A stretch of 64,000 nt of DNA from Sva-07 sp963717385 (GCA_963717385.1 CAVQWE010000018.1:116070-180069), one strand, 5' to 3'. Numbered from the stretch's first letter, positions 8,083 through 19,861 are shown. Made by a program: numbers and translations. Notes: generated from the sequence alone by a model not told the origin.

Positions 8083-8408
8083 TGCGACCGCAGCGAATAC
8101 AGCCTCGAGGGATGGGCCGACGACCTGGTCGTGTTCTGCGACGCACTCGGGATCGAGCACCCGATCGTGCTCGGCAACTCGGCCCTCGGCATGGCGTCGC
8201 CCGCCGTCTACAACGAACACTGCATGCCGCTCTACAACCCGACACCGCAACCCCAGGCGTTCGCGAAGGCGGGCTTCCGGCAAGACCTCGCGATCAAGTT
8301 CCACGGTCTTGGCGGCATCTGGCACCGGATGGACCACCTCGACCCGTCGATCGTGACCTACGTGCCCTTCGAGAACGCCGGACACGGCGTCTGGCACGGA
8401 CGCGCGGC
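8083..8408 (+). pseudogene. Decayed alpha/beta-hydrolase (proline iminopeptidase-like)
   Basis: The frame encodes DRSEYSLEGWADDLVVFCDA, then GIEHPIVLGNSALG (nucleophile-elbow region), YNEHCMPLYNPTPQPQAF and FENAGHGVWHGR (region of the catalytic His). These are ordered pieces of a proline-iminopeptidase-type hydrolase. The spacing is far too short: about 70 residues are missing after the elbow, the block carrying the catalytic Asp is missing before the His segment, and the oxyanion HGGPG region is absent upstream. The elbow itself is imperfect. The divergent TetR regulator and its operator suggest this was the regulated gene. The loss is several internal deletions, not one sequencing slip. Confidence 0.6.
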
Positions 8409-8487
8409 CGCACGGTGCTGGTGGTCGACAAGGGCCAGGCGGTATGCCACCACACCGTCGGGGAGCCCGACGAGCAACGCGCCGTCG

Positions 8488-11400
8488 TCAGGTGGGGGTG
8501 GCCGTGGCGTCGGTGTGGTGGCCGAGGACGATGGTGGTGCGCTCGGTGCAGTGGTCGAGCACGGTGGCGAGAACCTGACGGGCGGTGTCGGCGTCGAGGT
8601 TGGCGGTGGGTTCGTCGAGGACGACCACGTCGTGGCCCGCGAGCAGCACGCGTGCCAGGGCGAGGCGCTGTGCTTCGCCGCCGCTCATCGCCGAGCCACC
8701 CCGACCGAGTTGCGTGTCGAGCCCGGCGGGCAAGTGGTGATACCAGCCGCCGAGCCGGACGGCCTCGATGGCGTCGACGAGCTCATCGTCGGTTGCCGCG
8801 GGATGGGCGAGGCGGAGGTTCTCGCGCACCGTCGAATCGGCGATCCATGGCAGCTGCTGGATCCACGTGACGCGGCGACGCACGTCGGCGCCCGCGACAT
8901 CGGCCACGTGAACCTCGTCGAGGTCGTAGGTCCCGGCACGCGGTTCGAGGAAGTCGACGAGCACGGCGGCGAGCGTCGACTTGCCCGAACCGCTGGGGCC
9001 CACGACGGTGAGATGTTCCGCCGGCGTCAGCCCGACCGACAGCGGGCCGAGGGCGTCGACGTCGGCGCCGGGCCAGCGCGCCACCACTTCGTCGAGCGTC
9101 ACCACCGGGCGGTCACCGACCGCTTGTGGGTGTGCCGGCGGGGTGACCGGGTCGGCAAGGTCGATGACGGCAACGACGCGCTGCGCCGATCCGGCGATGG
9201 TCGGGACCGTGGCGGCCGCTTCGTTGACGGTGCCGACCAACTCCAGGATCGCCAGCGGCCACAACACGAGCACGCCGATGACGGGTCCGGACACCGACGG
9301 ACCCATCGTGGCGATCGTGGCCAGTACGGCGGTTGCGGTCAGCAGCGGCGCGGCGCTGACGACACTTCCGGTGACCGCTCGGAGTCGCGCCCGGCGTCGC
9401 TCGAGTCCGTCGATCTCGATGGCCACCCGGTCGATCTCGAGCCGAGCCGATGCAAGCGTCCGGTTCGCCCAGAGCGCGTCGAGGGCCTCGGTGGTGGCGA
9501 GCACTCGACCGCCGAGCACGCCGCGGCGATCGTTGAGCGCCGGCCCGAGCGTCATCTCGCCACGGACGGTCATCGCGGGGACGATCAACCCGACCACCAA
9601 CAGCGCTGCGAGCAGCACCAACCCGGCCGGAGCGTCGAGTGCCAGGGCGATCGTGAGGGCACCCAGCGCCGTGGCGGCGACCGCGACGATCGGGCCGAGC
9701 ACCCGGACGAACAGGTCGAGCAGGCGGTCGATGTCGGCGACGACGCGTTGCAGCAGGTCGCCGCGTTGCCAACCTGGAATGCCGGCGGGAGCCACCTCGG
9801 CGAGGCGGGCGACGACGGTGGCGCGGATCTCGGTGAGCGAGCGCAGCCCGGTGTCATGTGTGGCGAGCCGTTCGGCGTAGCGGAACACGCCCTTGCCGGT
9901 ACCGAACGCGCGCACTCCCAAGATGGCGACCGACAGTGCAGCGAGCTCGGGCTGCTCGCTCGCTCGGACGATCAACCAGGCCGCGGCGCCGGCGAGTCCG
10001 ATCGTGCACACCTCGGCAGCGGTGCCGAGCGCAGCGGCGCCGACGAACCGTCGGCGTGCCGGTCGTGCCATCGCGAGAACACGTCGAATGGCGCCCCATG
10101 GACCGAGCGTCGGGCCATCTGACACGGGCCGGACGTCGTGCAGACCCACGTCCGGAGCGTCCGCGGGCGCGCTGAGCGTGAGCGTCTTGTCGGGAAGTCG
10201 TCGGGGCGCCGCCGTCGGCTCGTCCGGCTCGGCAGTGTCAATTCCGGTGAGGTCGACGACCTGATCGGCGAGCCCTCGGCAGCGATCGTCATGGGTGGCG
10301 ACGAGCACCGCTGCGCCATGGACTCGTGCCAGATCGGCCAGCGCGGACCAGACCGCATCGGCGCTCGTTCCGTCGAGATGGGCGGTCGGCTCGTCAGCCA
10401 CCACGAACCGTGCGCAGCCGACACGAACCGCAACGACGGCCCTGGCCACCTGGACGCGGCGCAGCTGGCCGCCGGACAGCTCGTCGGCCCGTCGGAGCGC
10501 GAAGCCGGCCAGGCCGACGTCGTCGAGCGCGTCCAGCACCTCGCTGTCCGACGCATCGGTTGCCGCGCGAACTTCCTCGATGATCGATGAGGCGACCGGG
10601 GCGAGCCGCTGGCCGATCACCGTCAGCTGATCAGCCCACGATCCTGGATCGAGGTCACGCACATCGACCCCGTCGACCGTGATCGAACCCGACCGTTCGA
10701 GCAGCCGTCCCCGGCAGGCCTCGACCAGGGTCGACTTGCCGACGCCGCTGGGTCCGTAGAGCGCCGTGAGCGTTCCGGGAGCGACGACCAGGCCGAGCCC
10801 GTCGACGATCGTCCTCCCGCCGCGAACGAGCCCGACGTTGCGGAGCTCGAGGGCACCGTCGCTCGGGGCGGGAGTTGTGCCGACCGGGAGTGTCGGGCGC
10901 GACAGCAGGTCGACGAGATCGTCGGACGCGTCGAGGCCCGACTGTGCGGCGTGGAAGCTGGCACCCACCCGACGCAACGGCAGATAGCACTCGGGGGTGA
11001 GCAGGAGCACGATCAGTGCCGTGCCCAGGTCGAGGCTGCCACCGGCGAGTCGCAGGCCGATCTCCACGGCGATCAGGGCCACCGACAGCGTGGCGATCAG
11101 CTCCAGGGCAAGCGCCGAGAGGAACGCGATCCGCAGCGCGTTCATCGTGGTCGCCCGGTACTGGTCGGACACGTCGTGCACCGACTGGCGTTGCGCCTCG
11201 GCGCGGCTGAACAGGCGCAGTGTGGGCATCCCCTCGATCACGTCGAGGAAGTGGCCGCCGAGACGTTGCAGCACGGCCCACTGGCGGGCGGTTCGGCGCT
11301 CGGTCATCCGTCCGATCAACACCATGAAGATGGGGATCAACGGCACCGTCACGGCGATCAGCACCGCCGACAACAGGTCGGCGAACAGGATCCGGGCGCC

Positions 11401-11863
11401 GGCCACCAACGGCACGGCAACCGCCAGCATCAGCGCAGGCAGGAACTGGCGGACGTACGGTTCGAGCTGGTCGACGCCGACGGTGACGATCGTCGCTTCA
11501 CGACTCGCCAGTCCACCGGCCGATCGATCGGCGTCGACCGTCGCATGGTCGAGCACTGCGATCCGGACATCGTGCCGCATCGACCGCATTGCCCGAGCGG
11601 CCGACCATTCGGTTGGCCGCCGCGGCGGCTCCGCGCACGACAGCGATCGACGCGAGCAGCAGGACCAACGTGGCGAGGCCGTCGGTGATCTCACCGTCGG
11701 CGACCAGATCGGTGAGCCCGTTTGCCAGCGCCTCGGCCTGGACGACCACAGCGACAGCCACGATGGCGGCAATTGCCGCAACGACCACGAGATGGGTGCG
11801 TAGTGCCGGAACGAGCCGAATCAGTCGAAGGTCGACCGGGCCGCGCCGGTCGACATCGCTCAC
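8488..11863 (-). CDS. cydDC: Single-chain CydDC ABC exporter (one frameshift)
   Basis: CydDC is a heterodimeric ABC exporter of cysteine and glutathione needed to assemble cytochrome bd; here both halves are one polypeptide of about 1120 residues. The CydD half has TM helices, then Walker A GPSGVGKS, signature LSGGQLRR and Walker B FVVADEPTAH. The CydC half starts near 10140 (GAIRRVLAMARPARRRFVG) and has GPSGSGKS, MSGGEAQRLALAR and VVVLDEPTANLDAD. The GTG at 11863 overlaps the cydB stop (GTGA). The N-terminal ~85 residues are in another frame from the rest: the change falls near 11585-11615, between ANRMVGRS and AMRSMRHDVR. One missing or extra base would explain it. Confidence 0.88.
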
Positions 11864-12864
11864 CGGTGGACGATCGGGAGGTGCTGGGTGCCGATCCGCT
11901 TGCGGAACACCCAGTAGGTCCACCCCTGGTACATCAGCACCACGGGCGTCATCACCAACGCAACGATCGTCATCACCTTCAAGGTGTAGTCGGTCGAGGA
12001 GGCGTTCGTCACGGTGAGGCTGAAGGCGTCATTGGTGGTCGATGGCATGACGTTCGGATAGAGCGAGCCGAACAGCGACACGACCGCCATCGCAATGGCC
12101 ACGCCGGTGGCGCTGAAGGCGACTCCTTCTCGGTTGCGGCGCTCGGCGACGATGCCGACCACGAGGGCACCGGCGGTGGCGAGCACCGGGATCCACGTCC
12201 AACCCTTCCCGCGGGCGAGCTGGTTCCAGATGAGGAACGTACCGCCGCCGACGACGGCGACCGGGCCGGCGATCTGGGCGACTCGGTGGGCTCGCTCGCG
12301 CACCTCGCCAAGCGTCTTGAGGCTGAGGAAGTTGGCGCCATGCAGGAGGAACAGCGTGGCGGTGACGACACCGCCGAGCAGCCCGAACGGGTTGAGCAGT
12401 GTGAAGAGGTTGCCGGTGAAGTCGCCACCCTCGTTGATCGGCACACCGCGCACGATGTTGGCGAATGCCACACCCCACAGCACCGCTGGCAACCACGAGC
12501 CCACGGCGATGGCGAGGTCCCAGTTCCGGCGCCAGCGGACGCTGTCGATCTTGCCGCGGTACTCGAACGCAACGCCGCGGAAGATCAGCGACATCAGGAT
12601 CAGGAACAGCGGGAGGTAGAAACCCGAGAACAACGTGGCGTACCAGAACGGGAACGCAGCGAAGGTGGCGCCACCAGCGGTGAGCAGCCACACCTCGTTG
12701 CCGTCCCACACGGGGCCGATCGTGTTGATCATGACGCGACGGTCGGCGTCGGTCTGGCCGAGGGGATGCAGCAGCATCCCGACCCCGAAGTCGAACCCTT
12801 CGAGGAAGAAGTAGCCGATCCACAGCACGGCGATGAGGATGAACCAGAAGGTGGTGAGTTCCAT
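11860..12864 (-). CDS. cydB: Cytochrome bd ubiquinol oxidase subunit II
   Basis: CydB pairs with CydA in the bd-type terminal oxidase, which reduces O2 to water with quinol and works at low oxygen. The 334-residue protein is nearly all transmembrane. It begins MELTTFWFILIAVLWIGYF, followed by the family hallmark EGFDFGVGMLLHPLG (about residues 22-36) and WDGNEVWLLTAGGATFAAFP (about 53-72). Length and helices are normal and the frame is unbroken. It lies 20 bases after cydA and overlaps cydDC by four bases, so the three form one operon. Confidence 0.94.
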   Translation of the reverse strand: MELTTFWFILIAVLWIGYFFLEGFDFGVGMLLHPLGQTDADRRVMINTIGPVWDGNEVWLLTAGGATFAAFPFWYATLFSGFYLPLFLILMSLIFRGVAFEYRGKIDSVRWRRNWDLAIAVGSWLPAVLWGVAFANIVRGVPINEGGDFTGNLFTLLNPFGLLGGVVTATLFLLHGANFLSLKTLGEVRERAHRVAQIAGPVAVVGGGTFLIWNQLARGKGWTWIPVLATAGALVVGIVAERRNREGVAFSATGVAIAMAVVSLFGSLYPNVMPSTTNDAFSLTVTNASSTDYTLKVMTIVALVMTPVVLMYQGWTYWVFRKRIGTQHLPIVHR

Positions 12865-12884
12865 GATGCGCTCTCGTCTCGATC

Positions 12885-14430
12885 TCAGTAGGCGAACACG
12901 AGTCGTTCGGACTCGTCGTCGAGTTGGTCGGGGCCGTCGTCGGGCCAATCGTCACGGTCCTCGGGGCCGCGTGGGGTGTCGTCGTCGGAGCCGTCGCTGG
13001 CGGGCGGGTCGTTGCCGGCGAGGATGCCGGTGATCGCAGCGTCGGGGCCGGCTTCGACGTACTTCTTCAGCAGGATGAACTCGACCACGCCGAGCCCGCC
13101 GTACACGAGCGTGAACGTGACCATCGAGAACAGCACCAGTCGTCGCCGCCGACCGAGCCGGAGACGGCATCGGCGGTGAGGAGCCGGATCTCGGGGATGC
13201 CGTTGGGGTTCGGTGCGACCACCCATGGCTGGCGACCCATCTCGGTGAAGAGCCAGCCGAACAGGTTGCCGAGGAACGGGGTGGCGATGATGGCGATGGC
13301 GCCACGTCCGACCCACTTGTTCTGCGGAAGTGTCTTCTTCACCTTGAGGTAGATCAGGGTGGCGGCGGCACCGAGCACGCTGACCATGCCGATGCCGATC
13401 ATCGCTCGGAAGCTCCAGTAGGTGATGATCAGGTTCGGTCGGTAGTCGCCGGGCCCGAACTGCTCGACGTAGTCGGCCTGGACGTCGATCACGCCGGGGA
13501 TCTCTGCGTCCCAGGTGTCGGTGGCGAGGAACGACAGCAGGCCGGGGATCACCAGCGAGCGAACGTCACACTCCTGGCTGACGTCGCCGACGGCGAACAC
13601 CGACAGCCCAGGCCCGGTTTCGGTTTCGCAGAGTGCTTCGGCGGCTGCCATCTTCATCGGCTGCTGCTCGAACATCAGGCGGGTCTGGAAGTGGCCGGAC
13701 ACCGACAGCGCGATGCCGGCGAAGATCGTGACCCACAGCCCGAGGCGCATCGCACGGTTGAAGCCCGCGCCGGTCGACATCGCTCGGGTTCACGGCGGAT
13801 CAGCCACCATGCCGAGATACCGGCCACGAACACCGCAGCGGTGAGCACGGCACCACTGATCACGTGGGGGTAGGCGGCGAGCGTGGTGCTGTTGGTGAGC
13901 ACGGCGAGGATGTCGGTCATCTCGGCCCGGCCGGTGTCGGGGTTGAAGATCGCGCCGACGGGGTGCTGCATCCAGGAGTTGGCGGCGACGATGAAGTACG
14001 CCGACAGCCAGGTGCCGATCGCCGCAGCCCAGATCGTGGCGAGGTGGATCTTGGGATTGAGGCGGCCCCATCCGAAGATCCACAGGCCGAGGAACGTGGA
14101 TTCGAGGAAGAACGCCACCAGCGCTTCCATTGCGAGCGGAGCGCCGAAGACGTCGCCGACGAAGCGGGAGTACTGGCTCCAGTTCATCCCGAACTGGAAT
14201 TCCTGCACGATGCCGGTGACCACACCCATCGCGAAGTTGATCAGGAACAGTTTCCCGAAGAACTTGGTGAGACGGAGATCGGCTTCGTCGCCTTTGCGGT
14301 ACCAGCGGGTGTGGAACCACGCCACCATGAACGAGAGCCCGATCGTGAGGGGCACCATGATGAAGTGGTACAGGGTGGTGATCCCGAACTGCCAGCGGGC
14401 CAACGGGAGGGCTTCGATCGCAAACATCAT
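12885..14430 (-). CDS. cydA: Cytochrome bd ubiquinol oxidase subunit I (two frameshifts)
   Basis: CydA carries haems b558, b595 and d and the quinol site. The start is probably the ATG at 14430 or 14427 (MMFAIEALPLARWQFGITTL, whose YHF carries the His ligand region). The GRQPW motif (EMGRQPWVVAPN) near 13235 marks the Q-loop end. The gene is read in three frames: the first to about 13785 (AWWLIRREPE), the second from STGAGFNRAMRL to about 13140 (AVSGSVGGD), the third from LVLFSMVTFTLVYGGL to the stop at 12885. Each junction needs only one base restored, and all expected regions are present. The C-terminus has an acidic Asp-rich tail of about 45 residues. Indel error is more likely than decay. 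Confidence 0.85.
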
Positions 14431-14524
14431 CGCTGCCCAGTGTGTTCCTACCCTGGGGGGCATACCTAGGGACCTAGGGCCCAGCGTGCCTCGATGTGAC
14501 GGATGTCAACCGACTGCCAGTGTG

Positions 14525-14564
14525 CGATGAGCGAACCACGGAGATGTGGTGGGTTCGCTCATCG
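14525..14564 (-). terminator. Strong hairpin between the antiporter gene and cydA
   Basis: CGATGAGCGAACC (14525-14537) and GGTTCGCTCATCG (14552-14564) are a perfect 13-bp inverted repeat with a 14-base loop. It lies 10 bases past the antiporter stop and 95 bases before cydA. It has no U-tract and probably ends the antiporter transcript. Confidence 0.6.
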
Positions 14565-14573
14565 ACCCGCCGC

Positions 14574-16040
14574 TCAGTCGGCGGCAGGGAACGAGTGGCT
14601 CCAGGCTTCGAGTTCGTCGAGGTCGCAGGTGCGGGGAGTCACCACGAGCAGGACGTCGCCCGGCTCGATGGTGGTGCTCCCGGTGGGGATCACGGTGCTG
14701 TCGTCCCCTCGGTGGATCACCGCGACTCGGGCGCCACCCGGAGGTGGGTCGTCGCGAAGGTTGATGGCGCGCAGGCGCGTTGTGTTCGGCACGGTGATCT
14801 CGACGATGTCGGCATCGAGCGCATCGACGGCAACGATCTCTCGCCGCACGAACACGTTGTCGTCGGTCACGACGCCGAGCCGTCGGGCGAGCGCTCCGAT
14901 CGTCGGTGCCTGGATGGCCACCGAGACCACGACCACCACGAATGCGACATCGAAGATCACCGCGCCATCCGGATGCCCGGCGGTGAACGGGATCGTCGCC
15001 AACACCACCGGCACGGCACCGCGCAGACCCGCCCACGACACCACCGCCATCTGGCTCACCGGGGTGCGCCACCACACCAGCACCACCGCAACGGCCAGTG
15101 GTCGCGCGACGAAGATCAGCACGACGACGACCAGGAGGGCCAAACCCAAATCGCCGAACAACTCGCTGGGGAACACGAGGATGCCGAGCAGCAGGAACAG
15201 CACGCTCTGCGCGGTGGCTGCGAGACCCTCGTGGAAGTACAGCACGCTGCGACTTGCTCGCTCCGAGCCGGTGAGCACGACCCCGGTGAGATACACCGCC
15301 AGCAGCCCGGAGCCGCCGAGCACCGCAGCACCGCCATAGGAGATCGCAGCGATCGCCAGCGTGACCACGCCCAGAGACGCTGCCGCACCGCCTCGAACAT
15401 GGTCGACCACCCAGCGGCCGAGCCAGCCGACAGCCAACCCGATGATGATCCCGACGATCACCTGCACACCGAGGTAGCTCGCCCAGTCCCATCCGTCGGG
15501 ATCGGCCCGCCACACCTCGACCATGCCGATCGTGAGCAGCACCGCCGCTGGATCGTTGAGACCCGATTCGAGTTCCAGGAGCCGACTCGTGCGCGACGGC
15601 AGTGGCTCGGTGCGCAGCGCAGCGAACACCGCAGCAGCATCGGTCGAGGAAATCACCGCACCGAGCAGGAGTGCTGTGGTCGGATCGAGGCCCATCACAC
15701 CCCAGGCGGCCAAACCGACGACACCAGCGGTGACGGCCACGCCGAGGGTGGCGAGCAGGCCAGCGGGTGCGCCCACCATGCGGAACGAACGGGGATCGGT
15801 GCCGAGTCCGCCGTCGAACAGGATCACGGCGAGCGCAGCGATGGCGATGTTCTGGGCGAGGACGGCATCGTCGAAACGCACCCACGCCAACCCGTCGTCT
15901 GCCACCGCCATCCCGAGGCCGAGGAACAGCAGGAGGCTCGGGATCCGGAAGCGTGAGGTGAATCCGCTGGCGATCACCCCGACCAGCAGGAGTACCCCGA
16001 CGAGGAGGACTCCGGGGTCGACCGAGAACGATGAGTTCAC
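14574..16040 (-). CDS. CPA1-type potassium or sodium/proton antiporter (NhaP2/CvrA-like)
   Basis: The 488-residue membrane protein has about 12 TM helices of the Na_H_Exchanger fold, then a cytosolic regulatory part. Family signatures are AVILFDGGLGTDPRSFR (about residue 72), GAVISSTDAAAVFAALR with the ion-binding Asp (about 128) and LELESGLNDPAAVLLT with the conserved Asn-Asp (about 150). The C-terminal 90 residues form a TrkA-C/RCK_C-like domain (EPGDVLLVVTPRTCDLDEL) that usually binds nucleotides and gates the transporter. This arrangement is that of NhaP2/CvrA potassium/proton antiporters, but ion choice cannot be read from sequence. The GTG at 16040 has an AAGGA ribosome-binding site 8 bases upstream. 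It is divergent from nifJ. Confidence 0.88.
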   Translation of the reverse strand: MNSSFSVDPGVLLVGVLLLVGVIASGFTSRFRIPSLLLFLGLGMAVADDGLAWVRFDDAVLAQNIAIAALAVILFDGGLGTDPRSFRMVGAPAGLLATLGVAVTAGVVGLAAWGVMGLDPTTALLLGAVISSTDAAAVFAALRTEPLPSRTSRLLELESGLNDPAAVLLTIGMVEVWRADPDGWDWASYLGVQVIVGIIIGLAVGWLGRWVVDHVRGGAAASLGVVTLAIAAISYGGAAVLGGSGLLAVYLTGVVLTGSERASRSVLYFHEGLAATAQSVLFLLLGILVFPSELFGDLGLALLVVVVLIFVARPLAVAVVLVWWRTPVSQMAVVSWAGLRGAVPVVLATIPFTAGHPDGAVIFDVAFVVVVVSVAIQAPTIGALARRLGVVTDDNVFVRREIVAVDALDADIVEITVPNTTRLRAINLRDDPPPGGARVAVIHRGDDSTVIPTGSTTIEPGDVLLVVTPRTCDLDELEAWSHSFPAAD

Positions 16041-16140
16041 GATCGGTCCTTCGGGATCACATCCTCATCTTGCCACCGGAGCGGCGATTGGGGACTTTGG
16101 GCGGTCGTCACCGACGATCCGACAGGCAAAGATGGAGACC

Positions 16141-19100
16141 ATGAGTTCGACGGCCACTGATGATCGCCCCGATATCGACGCGGTGGGGGGCGATCCAGGG
16201 CCAGCGACGCCGGCGACGGCGTGTATCGACGGCAACGAGGCCGCTGCGACAGGTCGCCTATGCGCTGTCGGAGGTGGTGGCGATCTACCCGATCACGCCG
16301 GCGTCGACCATGGGCGAACTCGCCGATGCATGGTCGGCAGAGGGTGCGACGAACCTGTGGGGTGCGGTGCCCGAAGTGGTCGAGCTGCAGTCGGAAGCAG
16401 GCGCGGCCGGCACCCTGCACGGCGCGCTGCAGACCGGGGCGATGGGCACCACGTTCACGGCATCGCAGGGTCTGTTGCTGATGCTGCCCAACATGTTCAA
16501 GATCGCGGGCGAACTGACCCCGGCGGTGATCCACGTCGCGGCCCGAGCGATCGCCACCCATGCGCTGTCGATCTTCGGCGACCACAGCGACGTGATGGCT
16601 GCCCGGTCGACCGGGTTCGCCATGCTGTGCGCCAGCTCGGTGCAGGAGGCCCACGACTTCGCCGCGGTGTCGCACGCCGCGACCTTGCGGGCTCGAATTC
16701 CGTTCCTGCACTTCTTCGATGGGTTCCGCACATCGCACGAGATCAACCGCATCGACCTGCTCGGCGACGACGATCTGCGCTCGCTGATCCGCGACGACGA
16801 CGTCGCTGCTCACAAGCTGCGCCGCCTGCGCCCGACCGCTCCGGTGGTCCGAGGCACCGCGCAGAACCCCGATGTGTTCTTCCAGGCGCGCGAGGCCGGC
16901 AACCGGTTCCACGACGCCGTTCCCGGCATCGTGGCCGACGTCTTCGCCGAACTCGAGGCCCGAACCGGCCGTCGATACGGCCTCGTCGACTACGAGGGTG
17001 CGCCCGACGCCGAACGAGTGATCGTCATGATGGGTTCGGGTTCGGGCGCGGTTGGTGAGACGGTGGCGAAGCTCGTCGCCGACGGCGAGAAGGTCGGCCT
17101 CGTCACGATTCGGCTGTTCCGTCCGTTCCCGGTCGATGCGTTGCTGGCGGCGTTGCCCGACACCGTTCGTTCGATCGCCGTGCTCGACCGGTGCAAGGAG
17201 CCGGGCTCGGTCGGCGAACCACTGTTCCAAGACGTCGTCACCGCCATCGCCGAGTCAGAGCGCTCCGGCGTGCGCACCATCGGCGGCCGCTACGGGCTGG
17301 GCTCGAAGGAGTTCACCCCGGCGATGGCCAAGGCGGTGTTCGACGAAATCGCATCCGACACGCCCAAGCGCCGCTTCACCGTCGGCATCGTCGACGACGT
17401 CACCGACCTCAGCCTCGACTACGACACCTCGTTCCTGGTCGACCAACCCGGACGCTCTGCGGTGTTCTACGCCCTCGGGAGCGACGGCACCGTCGGGGCC
17501 AACAAGGCCTCGGTCAAGATCATCGGCCACGAGCCCGACCTCCACGCCCAGGGCTACTTCGTGTACGACTCGAAGAAGTCGGGCTCGATGACCGTGTCGC
17601 ATCTGCGATTCGGCCCCGAACCGATCCGCTCGACCTACCTGATCCAAGAGGCCGACCTGGTCGCCTGCCACCAGTTCGGACTCCTCGATCGTTTCGACGT
17701 GCTCGCCGATGTCCGACAGGGCGGCACCTTCCTGCTCAACGCCCCCTATCCGGCCGACGAACTGTGGGAACACCTGCCGACCGCGATCCAGCGGCGCATC
17801 CACGAACGCGAATTGCGGGTGTTCACGATCGATGCCACCCGCATCGCCCGCGAGCTCAAGATGCCAGGTCGTATCAACACGATCATGCAGCCGTGCTTCT
17901 TCGCGCTCACCGATGTGATGGAACTCGACCGGGCGATCGGCGCGATCAAAGCGTCGATCAGTTCCGCCTACGGTCGACGAGGCCGCCTGATCGTCGAACG
18001 CAACGAGGCCGCCGTCGACCGGGCGATCGCCGAACTTGCTGAGGTCACGCCCCCGTCGGTGATGCCGGCCAGTGCCGAACTCGACGAGACGCTCGACGTG
18101 CTCGACGAGGCGAGCAAGAACGCCGAGACCGACTTCATCGACCGTGTCACCATGACGATGATCGCCAACAAGGGCGACCTGCTGCCGGTGTCGGCCATGC
18201 CGATCGACGGCACGTTCCCCACGGGCACCACGACGTACGAGAAGCGCAAGCTGGCGATCGAGATCCCGATCTGGGAACCCGACCTCTGCATCGACTGCGG
18301 CAAGTGCGCCGTCGTGTGTCCGCACGCCACGATCCGCATGAAGGCCTTCGAGCCCGACGCACTCGAGGGTGCGCCCGACGGGTTCCTCGCCAAGAAGTTC
18401 CGCTCGCGTGAGCTCGACGGCCACCAGCTGACCATTCAGGTGGCCCCCGATGACTGCACGGGTTGCGGCATCTGCGTCGACGTGTGCCCCGCCAAGGACA
18501 AGACACAGGTGAAGCGCAAGGCGATCAACATGCGCCCCGCCGAGGAGCATCGGGTGGTCGAGCGCGAACGCTGGGACTTCTTCACATCGATCCCCGAGCT
18601 CGACCGAGCCTCGATCACTCACGACTCGGTGAAGAACTCTCAGCTGTTGCAGCCGCTGTTCGAGTTCTCCGGTGCCTGCTCGGGCTGCGGCGAGACGCCG
18701 TACCTCAAGCTGCTCACCCAGCTCTTCGGCGACCGGCTGGTCGTGGCCAACGCCACGGGTTGCTCGTCGATCTACGGCGGCAACCTGCCCACCACACCGT
18801 GGGCGAAGGACACCAACGGGCTCGGGCCGGCGTGGTCGAACTCGCTGTTCGAGGACAACGCCGAGTTCGGTTACGGCATGCGTCTCGGCATCGAGCATCA
18901 CCAACGCGACGCACGGCGACTCGTCGATGAGCTCGCCGACCACGTGGGCATCGACCTGGCGAGCGCACTGCTCGCCGACCCGACGCCGACCGAGAACGGC
19001 GTCATCGAGCAGCGCACCCGCGTGGCGGTGCTGCGCGAACGGCTCGCCGATCTCGTCGGTTCGACCGACCTGGTGGTGGCCGATCGTGCACAGCGTCTCA

Positions 19101-19861
19101 GCGTGATCGCCGACGAGCTCGTGCGCACGAGCAGCTGGATCGTCGGCGGCGACGGCTGGGCGTACGACATCGGTTTCGGCGGCGTCGACCATGTGCTCGG
19201 CAGCGGCCGCAACGTCAACCTGCTCGTGCTCGACACCGAGGTGTACTCGAACACCGGTGGTCAGGCATCGAAGGCCACGCCGCTCGGTGCGGTCGCCAAG
19301 TTCGCCATGGGCGGCAAACCCACCGGCAAGAAGGACCTCGGTGCAATCGCTCGTCGCTACGGCAACGTGTACGTCGCCCAGATCGCCATTGGCGGCAGCG
19401 ACATCCAGACGGTGAAAGCACTCGCCGAGGCCGACGCCTGGGACGGCCCGTCGCTGATCATCGCCTACTCGACCTGCATCGCCCACGGCATCGACATGGA
19501 GACGTCGATGTCACACCAGAAGGACGCCGTGAAGTCGGGCTACTGGCCGCTGTATCGCTACAAGCCGACCACCGACGATCACGAGCACCCGTTTCAGCTC
19601 GACTCGGCGGCACCGAGCATTCCCCTCAAGGACTTCGCTCTGAAAGAGGCAAGGTTCTCGATGCTGGCCCGGTCGGATCCGAGCCGGTCGGCGGAGCTGC
19701 TCGATCTTGCACAGCAGGACATCGACGAGCGCTGGCGCTACTACGAACAACTCGCCGGCCTGGAACGCATGCTGCCCGAACCTCACCGGGAAGTGTTCGA
19801 CGACGATGGGTCCGACGAAGTGAGTGTTGAAGTGAACGACGGAGGTTCCGACGATGCCTGA
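16141..19861 (+). CDS. nifJ: Pyruvate:ferredoxin (flavodoxin) oxidoreductase (one frameshift)
   Basis: This enzyme oxidises pyruvate with CoA to acetyl-CoA and CO2, reducing ferredoxin or flavodoxin. All domains of the single-chain form are present: the alpha-type TPP domain (VVAIYPITPASTMGEL), the gamma domain, the EKR element (near residue 700), two 4Fe-4S clusters (CIDCGKCAVVCPH and CTGCGICVDVCPA, about 716 and 775), the Cys pair CSGCGE (about 846) and the beta-type TPP site (GDGWAYDIGFGG, NTGGQASKAT). The ATG at 16141 (MSSTATDDRPDIDAVGG, GATGGAGACC upstream) is in a different frame from the rest. The change lies near 16240-16255, between DGNEAAA and QVAYALSEVV, and one base would repair it. 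It overlaps the next gene by eight bases. Confidence 0.92.

Noticed and set aside
7219..8397. TetR protein with a 170-residue N-terminal extension
   Set aside because: The upstream part is antisense to the hydrolase remnant and has no fold; the ATG at 7881 next to the operator gives a normal-length TetR protein.
6940..10122. A 1060-codon plus-strand open frame
   Set aside because: It is antisense to the amidohydrolase, TetR and CydC genes, is rich in Arg/Gly/His/Asp and has no continuous domain; only the 8083-8408 piece resembles a protein (the hydrolase remnant).
8488..16140. Calling the cyd and nifJ genes pseudogenes
   Set aside because: Every domain and catalytic motif is present on both sides of each one-base slip, and the same type of slip recurs across unrelated genes, so sequence error is the simpler reading.
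17255..19486. A 743-codon minus-strand open frame across nifJ
   Set aside because: The codon-complement of a strongly coding high-GC gene; composition is unlike any protein family, while nifJ on the plus strand has all its motifs.
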